A stretch of DNA of 64,000 nucleotides from the NCBI GenBank assembly GCA_014529385.2, contig CM043944.1, positions 48,336,768-48,400,767 of the forward strand, written 5' to 3'. Of the stretch, positions 54,955-64,000 are shown piece after piece (the first letter of the stretch is position 1; every line of letters starts with the position of its first letter). The position numbers and the translations under genes are program-made. The stretch comes from Adiantum capillus-veneris. Lineage: Eukaryota; Streptophyta; Polypodiopsida; Polypodiales; Pteridaceae. The notes below the pieces were generated by a model. That model had not been told where the DNA came from and did not search any database. It was given only the letters and a program-made list of their open reading frames with translations.

Positions 54955-55779
54955 GTGGCATATAAGACACCTCACTTGGAGCTACATATGGCGGCATGGA
55001 ACTGCAATGGTTCCTTGTGGACGCATCCGGGGAGACTAGAGGAGGTGATGGAGGACGGAGATATCATACTTCAGAAAGAGATACATGAGAGCTCAGAGAG
55101 AGGACGACCGAGGGTACAGGGATATGTATGGGAGTCATTGCATAGAAAGAGCATGCGTCAACACACTTCGAGAGGCTCAGGAGGGGTAACAGTATTATAT
55201 AGACGAGAGCTACAAGGCAGGATACAAATTGTGGCTAGAGATGCGGAGGCACGCTTCATGTGCATCAGAGTGGAGCTACATGAGGGGGAGTTTTATCTAT
55301 ATTGCCTTATGCTATTTTGCTCCATCAGGATCGAGGTTTGCCACAGTCAGTGGAGACATAGCAAGGGGTGACACAAAGTTTCAGGAGAGAGACGAAGAGT
55401 CAGGGGGAGATACATTTTCTACTTATGCATGCCTGACAGAGGAGATCATAGAGTACTCCAGCCTTGGCGAAGTCTTTCTCACGGGAGACTTCAATGGACG
55501 GACACAGAGCAGACAGTGTGAGACCTATGACTTTGAGGATTCCGAGCTTCTACATCCACTAGATGAGGCAGGAGTGGATAGGACATCAACAGACACAGCA
55601 GCCCCCACACTCTATGGGAGACATCTACTCAAAGTAGGGTCACAGCATCGTCTCGTTATCTACGACGGAATGACCCTGTGGCCGAACTCAGGAGGCCTCA
55701 CATGCATCCCTCATTAGCACCACAGGGAGGGAGTACAGTGGACTATGTCATTGGATCTAGAGAGGCCGCACATTTCATC
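54955..55779 (+). pseudogene. TC-LINE type A ORF2 endonuclease
   Basis: MAAWNCNGSLWTHPGRLEEV opens the domain, with KEIHESSERGRPR at the Glu block (Lys-Glu-Ile-His for the usual T-E-T-H). After a shift, YIALCYFAPSGSRFA, FLTGDFNGRTQSRQ and STVDYVIGSREAAHF follow. The hAT interrupts here, and GVDHTYISL-type sequence continues at 56522. Confidence 0.88.
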
Positions 55780-56485
55780 CATAGTTACCCGGAACGCGGA
55801 ACGGGAACGGCGACGGGATCCCTGCGGAAGGGGGGAACGGCTAGGGGTCCGGAACAGGAACGGCGCGGAACGGGAGGTATAAAAAACACCCAAATAGTGC
55901 ATTTTTTAGCTCCTTGTGTTTAAATACAAGGAGTATTAGAGTGCTTTGACTTTAATACTCACAAAAAACTCGTTTTGAAGACCATTCAACCTTGCTATGA
56001 CTAGATGATGAGAGAGAGAGAGAGACTCAAGAGAGTGAGAGGGAGAGGGAGAGATTTGAGAGAGTGGGAGGGAGAGGAAGAGAGCTTGAAGGCCTAAAGC
56101 CTTGAGCCTTGAGAAAGAGAGTCTTGAGAGGGAGAGATCTTGAGAGTGTGAGAGGGAGAGAGCTTGAGCCTTGAGGATTAGCTTGTGGAGAGAAAGGGGG
56201 AGGGGGTGCATTTTATGAGTCCTTGAGGCATTGCACACTTCAAAAAGAAGCCCAAACATTTACTTAAATTTTTTCAATTTTTGCCAAATTTGTTTGTAGC
56301 CATTGACCGTTCCAGGGGAATTCTGGAACGTTCCGGGGCTTTCTGGAACGTTCCGGAACGGCCGTTCCGGTTTGCATTGACCACCTGAAACGTCAGACGT
56401 TCCGGGACGTTTCGGAACGTTCGAGAAGGGAACTGCCCCCCGGAACGCCGGAACGGGGGCTAGGGGGCGTTCCCCGGTAACTATG
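55780..56485. mobile_element. Non-autonomous hAT (706 bp) with perfect 8-bp target duplication
   Basis: Target duplication ATTTCATC at 55772-55779 and 56486-56493. Terminal inverted repeats CATAGTTACCCGGAACGC and (inverted) CATAGTTACCGGGGAACGC. Both ends are packed with GGAACG/CGTTCC words. The interior has CTTGAG-type repeats and GA tracts shared with the leader of the hAT at 13160-21673, so it is probably a deletion derivative of that family. No transposase coding. Confidence 0.95.
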
Positions 56486-56493
56486 ATTTCATC

Positions 56494-57135
56494 ACATCCC
56501 TTACCATCCCACCCATACCCATTGGGGTGGACCACACTTATATCTCTCTCATTGGATAGCACACCCCCACCACACACACTGGCCACCCACACATCTCACA
56601 GCACTATCTACTTCACACATGATCTCTCTGACATATATACTCAGCACGTTTATAGTGGCATATATCAGCTTGATCCATCTGCACCCCTCGACACACTTAC
56701 TGCACAACTCTCATCTTTTCTACGTGACTCGGCACTCATCAACTTCCCACATCACACACACACTGGTAGCACCACTCAATCTGGGACCATGCCCCAGAAC
56801 AGATGGTATGATGACGAGTGCAAAGAGCTATACGTGCGTAGCAGGCCACATGCGAGATCACAAAGAGGGAGGCTTGCAGACAGATGAGGACCCTCACCCG
56901 CCGTAATAAGCAGGAGTTCGAGGAGGCATAGGAGCCAGATCTCTACCACCTACTCATGAGCTAGGATTCAGCACTAGCTTGGCGCCGATTACGAGAACCC
57001 CGCCCATCCACCCCGATTGAGCACCCCCAGAGATGGCAGGATTATGCTCAAAGGCTTTATGAGATTCTAGAGCAGCCACCCATACCAAAGCCCCCAGGAC
57101 CACGCCCGATCACATCTACTTTCTTTACAGCAGGT
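56494..57135 (+). pseudogene. TC-LINE type A ORF2 linker, frameshifted
   Basis: Continues the LINE after the hAT: YFTHDLSDIYTQHVYSGIY, MPQNRWYDDECKELY, then a decayed stretch with EPDLYHLLM and RLYEILEQPP leading to the RT. Confidence 0.82.
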
Positions 57136-57957
57136 ATGGTGGAGAGAGCCATACCCCGCCTACAGCATGGGCGCTCCATGGACCAGACAGGTATGCAAAG
57201 TGAGCACATCGTATATGTTGCAGATACACTTGCCCCTTTCATCGCAATGCTCTTCAATAGGGCATTAGCAGAGGGATTGCCTTCAAAGTGGACTATGCAC
57301 ACTATCGTGCCTATCCACAAGTCCGGGGATCCACTTGACCTGGGCAACTACAGGACTATCATGATTGGCCACACGTTGGCCAAGCTTTATGGAGCAGAAT
57401 TGGAGGCAGAGCTGAGCTCATATGCTGAGCGCGAGGGTTTACGAGCACCAGGCCAGGCTGGCTTCATACGAGCTTTCTCCACCATTGACCACATCTTCAC
57501 TCTGCGTTGTCTGATTGATCAGGCAAAGGCACGGAAGAGACAACTATATTGCTACTTTGTGGATTTTCGCAAAGCTTTTGACACAATCCCCCGCGATAGA
57601 CTCTTCCAGCGCCTCCAGATACTAGGAGTTCCTCCAGAGATGATTTGGGGGATTTTTGCTCTTTATGAGAGCATCTCAGCCAGAGTACGTTGTCCAGGAG
57701 GCACGTCACCATCTCTTGCTAGCACCATTGGTGTGAAGCAAGGCTGCCCTCTCTCACCGACACTGTTTGGGCTATACATTGACGAGTTGTCAGAGCATAT
57801 TCTTCGAGATGGGGGCGAGGGCGTGGATTTAGCAGGTACACTTGTTGACATCATGTTATATGCTGATGATATTGTATTGGTATATGAGTTACAGGAGGGA
57901 CTACAGCGACATCTTCAAATTCTGGATGACTTTTGCATAAGAGAGGTCTTACTGTGA
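57136..57957 (+). CDS. TC-LINE type A ORF2 reverse transcriptase
   Basis: Open for 273 residues with all RT core motifs: IVPIHKSGD and NYRTIMIGHTLAK, GFIRAFSTIDHIFTLRCL, motif A YFVDFRKAFDTIPRD, motif B STIGVKQGCPLSPTLFGLY, and motif C YADDIVLV near 57860. It ends at 57957 by frameshift; GLTVNLGKTKVLIF continues at 57940 in the next frame. Confidence 0.93.
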   Translation: MVERAIPRLQHGRSMDQTGMQSEHIVYVADTLAPFIAMLFNRALAEGLPSKWTMHTIVPIHKSGDPLDLGNYRTIMIGHTLAKLYGAELEAELSSYAEREGLRAPGQAGFIRAFSTIDHIFTLRCLIDQAKARKRQLYCYFVDFRKAFDTIPRDRLFQRLQILGVPPEMIWGIFALYESISARVRCPGGTSPSLASTIGVKQGCPLSPTLFGLYIDELSEHILRDGGEGVDLAGTLVDIMLYADDIVLVYELQEGLQRHLQILDDFCIREVLL

Positions 57958-59220
57958 ACCTTGGTAAAACCAAGGTTCTTATCTTCCATACTTCCAGACA
58001 GGTCAGGAGCAGAGCCACCTACACACTAGCACGAAGGCAAGTTGAGGTCACTGATTCATATGTATACTTGGGGATCACTTTTACTGCTGCTACAGGATGG
58101 TTCTCCATGGCGAGTGCAGCCAGAGATAGGATCACACGAGGATATGCGGCATTAGCAATGCTAGAGTGCCGATGCCACCAGGCTTTTTTCTGGGAGCCCC
58201 GCATCAAGGGGTGGCTTTTCGACACATTAGTCACCCCAGCTCTCATGTATGCACCACCAGTTTGGACGCTGAGCCTTACAGGTTCTTGGTGGACATAGGT
58301 CGAGAGGCCACAGATTATCATACTATTCCGTCTGATACGCGGGAAATCCTTAGTGCCCCACGACATCATCAGAGTAGAGCTAGCTGCACCGCCTATGCTG
58401 GTAAAGGCCCTTTTCCAAACAGTATGCTTCAAGCCTTCGTCCAGAGAGTGCGACAGCTTCCATCGGACAGATTATCATACAGAGCACTTGAGGCATCCCG
58501 CCAGCTAGCTGCGACTGGAGAGAGTGGATTATGATATGCACAGATGACATAGTGGTTTAGCACACATGGCTTGGATATTGAGCAACTACCACCATTTCAG
58601 TACGACGCCTACTCACCATTCATTCGCCTCTCTCATGCGGAGAGGAATTGGGTCCTCAGACAGGATCTCTGTCAGCTGTATATCAGAGAGACACGGATCA
58701 CACCGAGACTGTCTCTTCCACCGAAGATGTTGTACTACAGGGATCAGTTGTTGACTACTGTAGAGGATGGCTTCATCCAGAGGCCTAGATACATGGATGT
58801 TTACATGTCTCATATTGCCAGAGTAGCCATTGGACAGCTTACAGTTTCATCACATAGATTGGAGATTGAGACAGGCCGAGCATCGCATACTCCCAGAGAC
58901 CAGAGGATATGTATAGCAGAGGCGGAGAGCAAGGAGCATTATGTTTGTAGATGCCGAGCTTACCAGGATATCCGTAGCCGCTACCCTACCTGTTTTCTGG
59001 GCAACCTACACTCAGAGAGCTTATGGAGTCCAGAGACCAGAGACAGCTTGAGCGCTTTCTCCTTGAGATTCAGAGACATAGAGACCTGATACTACAATCA
59101 TCCAATGAGAGTAGACAGTCCCAGCTTACAGATTTCTTTCATCGAGCGACTCCAACACCACTTGCTACGACTACACATAGAGGGGTCACTCTCCAATAGG
59201 CAGATGTGATGTGAGCCAGG
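57933..59220 (+). pseudogene. TC-LINE type A ORF2 post-RT, finger and PIP-like tail
   Basis: SYVYLGITF and GWLFDTLVTPALMY (57933-58298), then LPPFQYDAYSPFIRLSHAERN and the YRDQLLTTVEDGF block (58571-59089). A degraded CCHC finger (R-I-C-I-A-E..., E-H-Y-V-C-R-C-R) is near 58900-58950. PIP-like motif QSQLTDFF at 59116-59139, then RGVTLQ and an Arg-rich tail as in 41120-41210. Confidence 0.88.
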
Positions 59221-59684
59221 AGACGACCCAGAGCAGAGGGATATCGTGCTCGACGAGCACACTAGAGGGAGATCTACCAGATTCAGACACAGCATGAGCA
59301 AGCCAGACAGAGAGAGATACAGCGATTTTTCTCCGACCCGGCTGCATACTACGGGACTCTTCACACCCTACCCTCCTATACATGATATCCTACACCCTCA
59401 ATTTTCTACCGGATGGAGCTAGATTGCATCTCATCATTGTACCCTCTGAGCTTATAGTTTCACATCTACTAGAGATAGAGCTCCATCCCCTCAGTATACT
59501 GGCACATGTATTACCCCACCTCTTATCTGATTAATGCAGCACTGTATCACCTTACCTCTAGTCTTGTATCACTTTAGTTCAATTCTTTTTCAGCACTTTT
59601 ATCCTTTTTTGGATACCCAGAGGATACACACATGTACATGGTTTTGTCTCATAGGCCGAGTTCGGCCTCTAGAAGACATTAATA

Positions 59685-59852
<168 letters not shown>

Positions 59853-59875
<23 letters not shown>

Positions 59876-59997
59876 ACTGTAAAGCTCAGCTCATACTCAC
59901 ACCTGCGGTACTCTCATTCACCGAGCATAGGAGCTAGGGAGATTGAGATGCCCACGGCTGAGGAGAGGCGCTTCACAGCATCGATGGAAACTAGAAC
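59853..59997 (+). mobile_element. Short TC-LINE type B fragment
   Basis: Matches 26650-26790 (GGAGCAGCCACC, CTCAGCTCATACTCACAC, CCGAGCAT...GGAGCTAGGGAGAT), the basic-tail region of ORF2. It is cut at about 59997 by the start of Ty3-D LTR sequence and has no 3' end. Confidence 0.85.
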
Positions 59998-60354
59998 TTT
60001 TTCTTTTGAGGACCAGTTGCTTTTGGGGCAGTTTGCTTTTGAGTGTGTGGCTTTTGGGGCTCTGCTTTTGGCATCCCTTGTAAGAATAAAAAGGTCCCAA
60101 GGGCCTCACTCTGCAAAGCATCTAGACGCAGAGTCTGAGAGCGAAGGACGCACGGGAGTTGTACTTTGATCAAGCATTAATATAAAAGAAATATTGAAAG
60201 GTGCACCAGTCTTTGGAGCCAATCTCTCTAGGCACGGAACTATGCCGGGCCGTGTCGACCAAATTGAACTGTGATTTTAAAGTTGGTGAAGTATTTTAAG
60301 TGATTCTCTCATGTCGCGACCGATCCTAGACTTGGGGTGCCCAAGTTTGTTTCA
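59998..60354 (+). repeat. Ty3-D 5' LTR, truncated at its 5' side
   Basis: From TTTTGAGGACCAGTTGCTTTT it matches 62821-63169. The first ~220 bases of the LTR are missing, so the left boundary with the LINE fragment reflects a deletion or recombination. It ends TTTCA before the PBS. Confidence 0.88.
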
Positions 60355-60355
60355 G

Positions 60356-60367
60356 TGGTATCAAAGC
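60356..60367 (+). promoter_or_regulatory. Ty3-D primer-binding site
   Basis: TGGTATCAAAGC, one mismatch to the initiator-Met site TGGTATCAGAGC in Ty3-C, one base after the LTR end. Confidence 0.88.
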
Positions 60368-60420
60368 AAGGCTGATTTCTCTTCTACCGGGAAATCCGAT
60401 CCTCTTACCGCGACACACAT

Positions 60421-61600
60421 GGATTCAAACGACGAATTCCGCAAGAATCAGACGAACCCTCCTAATACTTCGGAAACGGGAGGCAATACGGAAAATTCAA
60501 GTGCATTAGCAGAGCAAGAGTACAGGCCACCTCAACCTACGCAGGATCAGCTCATGGAGATGCAACATCAACAACAGGTTGATAAGTGCGCTAACAGATG
60601 CTCCAATTTGCCAAGGATCCACAGTATGCCAAATTTTTGACCCAGCACGCGATTGACGATATGCACACCCATTGGCAGAAAGCCATCGACTCCCCAATAA
60701 AGTCAGCTCTCAAGAAACCTCCTGCTCCACAAATGTTTACAGCAGATGAACTGGAGGATTTGGTGGAAAGATGAGTCAACCAACTATTGGGGTCAGAAGA
60801 AAAGCAGCTGAAGAAACGTAACAAGGGAATTGACTTCCCTGGTTACTTAGGCCAAAAATCCTCTTTTGAAAATGCCAGAAAACAAAAGAAGCATGTACGC
60901 TTCGAAGGATTTTCCAGTTCGTCCTCATCTTCTTTTGATAGCTCAGACAACTTATCCTCTTTTGACTCAAGTGATGAGGACAGAAAGGCCAAGAAACGAC
61001 GGAAAGATCATAGGTTTTATGCAAAAAGGAAGCACTTTTACAGAGCCAATGAGTATGATTTCCTCGACGACAAGGGCAAAAAGGCCAAAGAATTCAAAGA
61101 GGGAGGACAAGCAGTAAAGTTTGAGTACTTTTCAAGGTTTCGAGATGCTCCCAAGGCTTTAAGCCTTTATCCAACAATTTGATATAGCATCTTCTGGAGG
61201 CCGCTATATAGAGTAGTCCAAGATTAGATGGGCAGCATCCTTTCTGAAAGGCAATGCACGGACATCATGGTCCACTCTTTTGTTAAGGAAACGAGCACCG
61301 ATAACGTGGTTGAAATTCAAGAAACTTTTTATTTCTTCTTGGTTGACTGAGGAGTACAAACGAGATGTGAGAACCGATTGGAACTAACTTCAGATGACAA
61401 GGGATGACACTTTGGATGCGTTGCGGACTTCCCAAAGAAATTTGAGACTATTGTCTCGAGAAGAAGTCAGAGTCCATTCAACAATTGATGGGACATGCTA
61501 AGCGGGGATTTGCTATGCATTCGGGTAACTTGACTTACCCACCAGATGGACCTTCAACAAGTCAGAACAGAAACAGACGACAAAGAGATACACGATCTTG
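60421..61600 (+). pseudogene. Ty3-D Gag
   Basis: Starts MDSNDEFRKNQTNPP. Frameshift near 60600; then a Ser-rich basic segment (60787-61182) and the gag core near 61240 (FLKGNARTSWSTLLLRKRAP, TWLKFKKLFISSWLTEEY) matching Ty3-A Gag. Several stops. No zinc knuckle is recognisable downstream. Confidence 0.82.
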
Positions 61601-61919
61601 ATTGACAAAAGAACAAATTGACAGAAGAACAGCAAGAGGAATATTTCAAAGCAGGAAAATGTTTTGAGAGATACTTGTTTCGGAACAAATTTTAGATAGA
61701 AAATTATGGATCAACTACCATTATGTTGCTTTACAAATTTATGAAATAAGACTTTTTGGAAGCTGATTTTGAATTTACTAATGTTTGTGAAAAGATGATG
61801 ATGATGGACTTTGGAGCAGTGACAGGTCCCAAATGAACCTGAAGTGGAAGAGAACAAGGAGATACTCGTTCCAAAAAAGATACTCGAAAAGAAAGAAAGG
61901 TAAAGTGAATGATGGTTCT

Positions 61920-62120
61920 TAGATAAGAACCATCCGGCATTGAATGCGAAATGGATGGAGGAGGAGGACCTAGTAGATACTCCTCAGATTTGGAACTTTA
62001 CCTTGACGCTTTTGGTCTAGCTTTGGCTATTCCAAGAGTTCGCGGAGATCGGCAGGTTGAATCTGGTGCTGGTCCGACTGCACAAGAGGGGAGTTACTCC
62101 GCTCCTTTGTCACAGATTAC
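61920..62120 (+). pseudogene. Ty3-D chromodomain tail
   Basis: NHPALNAKWMEEEDLVDTPQ and, after a shift, LYLDAFGLALA correspond to NYPSLDAKWMEESELVDSPQ and LYLEAFQ of Ty3-A. It is the only recognisable part of pol left. Confidence 0.85.
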
Positions 62121-62601
62121 CTAGATAGAATAAAGGCACCGATTTCCCTTTGGACTTAGGGATATTGATGTGCTGACAGTATTCTGCTAGATGACTTTAT
62201 GAAAGTACTTCAAAATAGGATCCTTGGAAATTATTACTCGCACACGACAATGCTTGAATGGAATGATTGACGAAATGACTGCAACATTTCAGTCTTGAAA
62301 ATCTTTATAGACGTGATCGCAATAAGGATTAGTTAATTCGACATCAGCGAGGTCCAGGATGGATCTAAATGCTATTATTAAATGGCAGTCATGGTCTGAG
62401 ATTTGGAATGAATTTTTCTGTGATTGATTTGACCTGTCATGTGATGTGATGTGATGTGACTGTCTTCTTTGTACAAGTGTTGGATTTGTGTCGTCTAGTG
62501 CGTCGGTACTTACAGTCAGATTCTGCTAAACTGATTTATGGCTTATGTTTGATTTTGCGAGCGTAATCGAGGGCAATTACAATCTTTTTAAGATGGGGGT
62601 A

Positions 62602-63169
62602 TGTCACAAAATGATGACGTGGCACTGCTACCCATAGGATCACGTGGACACCTTGTACGGACAGGACAGTATGGTAGTTGATGACGTGGCACAGTAGGGA
62701 GGCTTCTAAAACGCATTGACATGCAACTGACGTGGCAATACGGACTTCCGCGAAACGCGCTGTTCACGTGGCAAATTGTACAGATTTTCGTAATCTGCAC
62801 TGATTGCTTTTTCTGACAGTTTTTGAGGACCAATTGCTTTTAATTCAGTTTGCTTTGAGTTTATGGCTTTTGGGGCTCTGCTTTTGGCATCCCTTGTAAG
62901 ATTAAAAAGGGCCCAAGGGCCTCACTCTTTAGAGCATCTGGACACAGAGTCTGAGAGTCGAGGACCCGCGGGAGTTGTACTTTGATCAAGCATTAATGTA
63001 AAAGAAAAACCAAAAGGGGCGCCAGTCTTTGGGGCCAATCTCTCTGGGCACGGAACTACGCCAGGCCGTGTCGACCAAATTGAATTGTGATTTTAAAGTT
63101 GTGAAGTATTTTAAGTGATTCTCTTGTGTCGCGACAGATCCTAGACTTGGGGTGCCCAAGTTTGTTACA
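62602..63169 (+). repeat. Ty3-D 3' LTR
   Basis: TGTCACAAAATGATGACG...TTTGTTACA, 568 bp. Contains GGGGCGCCAGTCTTTGGGG near 63017, shared with the Ty3-A LTR. The 5' LTR differs by scattered substitutions. Confidence 0.92.
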
Positions 63170-63560
63170 GACTCTGCAACATGCGAGTGCTCCTTGCCTT
63201 ACTGGGACACATAAGGGACCTGGGCTTGAGCCTCAATGGGCTTTCCTACATGACAAAGTTGCCTTCTCGGCTGTGACACTGGTGGCGCTTGTAGAAATTC
63301 CATACTCCTAGGATTCTGCACCAACCGAGAAAACACATTCACTGCAGCAACCAACTGTGGTACCAATAAATTCATAAATTAGTTCTATGTGCACGAAATT
63401 ATTTTTATTCATTTAGGGTCGTAGATAAAAATATTACATCCCTCTGGTTTCTAAACACTTGTCCTCAAGTGTAGGGCTTCATGATACTTATGTAGGATGT
63501 CACTTGGCCAAGTTGTTTCTCTCTTAGATTTTCTGATTAGATGGCATGCTTGAATCTTTA
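63170..63560. other. Unassigned sequence
   Basis: No transposon domain or RNA gene recognised between the Ty3-D LTR and the integrase fragment. One short plus-strand ORF (63126-63311) overlaps the LTR and looks spurious. Confidence 0.4.
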
Positions 63561-63980
63561 GTGTGAGATAGAGACCTCAAGTTTACGAGCTTGTTTAGGA
63601 GAGCAGTATGGGAGAATATAGGCACTCGCCTTCACTTCTCGTCCTCGTTTCATCCACAGGAAGATGGGCAATCGGAGATAGCTAACTTAGTGGTGTTGGA
63701 CTTGTTGAAGTGCTATTTCTTTGATCATAAAACTCAGTGGGAGAAGTACTTGCCTCTTGTGGAATTTGCTTACAATAACACAATTCATACATTTATGGGG
63801 GAGGCGCCATTTGAGATCGTCGAGGGTGTCAGAAAGGTTTCACCGATTCTGAGCACCAAGGAGAAGATTTTTGAAGCAGACCAGTATACACAGGATCTAG
63901 ACACTGCTTTTGTGTCACAAGACGGGCACCACGTGCCAATAGAAAAGAACAGACTGAAGAACTTTAAGCACTTCAAATAA
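63561..63980 (+). pseudogene. Ty3/gypsy integrase core fragment
   Basis: Starts at the DRD block holding the second catalytic Asp (about 63567-63575), then FTSLFRRAVWENIGTRLHFS, HPQEDGQSEIAN with the catalytic Glu, LVEFAYNNTIHT and APFEIVEG. It is homologous to 3290-3620 of Ty3-A but more diverged, so it is a different family. It loses similarity after about 63930. Confidence 0.9.
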
Positions 63981-64000
63981 CAACTGAAAGAGAGAGACCA

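Larger units (their letters stand above)
59998..63169 (+). mobile_element. Ty3-D: internally deleted Ty3/gypsy chromovirus
   Basis: 5' LTR remnant 59998-60354, PBS, gag, chromodomain tail, polypurine tract (AAGATGGGGGTA, 62590-62601), 3' LTR 62602-63169. Only about 2.25 kb internal. Protease, RT, RNase H and integrase are essentially absent between about 61700 and 61900. It could have been mobilised only in trans. Confidence 0.88.

Overview
The window looks like transposon-dense chromosome from a large plant genome, probably a streptophyte such as a fern, lycophyte or gymnosperm. The evidence is chromodomain Ty3/gypsy elements primed by initiator-Met tRNA, a BED/DUF659 hAT element and a DUF4283-type plant L1. 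I see no intact host gene, no rRNA and no convincing tRNA. Nearly all coding sequence is transposon-derived and most of it is broken by stops and frameshifts. The species call is inference.

Layout. 1-5822: 3' part of a Ty3/gypsy chromovirus (Ty3-A) with its 3' LTR, abutting the 3' end of a LINE. 5823-8878: LINE and L1 fragments. 8879-27063: a LINE split by a five-deep nest. The LINE is hit by Ty3-C (10488-25991, minus, 5-bp target duplication CTATC). Ty3-C contains a hAT (13160 to about 21673) and a solo LTR (24203-25684). The hAT contains Ty3-B (16782-21620), whose 3' LTR contains another solo LTR (20182-20761). 27064-59731: a head-to-tail chain of full-length, 5'-truncated, inverted and ORF1-only LINEs, most separated by (TC)n tracts. 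It is interrupted by a 6.6-kb L1 (45809-52418, 18-bp target duplication) and a 706-bp non-autonomous hAT (55780-56485, 8-bp target duplication). 59732-64000: a (TA)n tract and a perfect palindrome, an internally deleted Ty3 element (Ty3-D), then an integrase fragment.

The most interesting content is the chained LINE superfamily, called TC-LINE here. Full copies encode an ORF1p of coiled coil, RRM and C-terminal domain (the vertebrate-L1 type, unlike the DUF4283/zinc-knuckle ORF1 of the neighbouring plant L1). ORF1 is in frame with ORF2 (endonuclease, RT, CCHC finger), with one codon at the junction that is a stop in three of four copies, UGA-CGG in two. ORF2 ends with a PCNA-interacting-peptide-like motif (Q-x-x-I/L-T-D-F-F) seen in nine copies. 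The RNA 3' end is a short hairpin whose stem covaries between subfamilies, followed by ACGTTAATA and usually (TC)n. ORF1-only derivatives with the same kind of 3' end are also present, like mammalian HAL1.

Together these suggest LINEs that insert into TC microsatellites, recognise a 3' hairpin, and may recruit PCNA through the ORF2 tail. Sequence patterns are direct observations; the functions are inferences.
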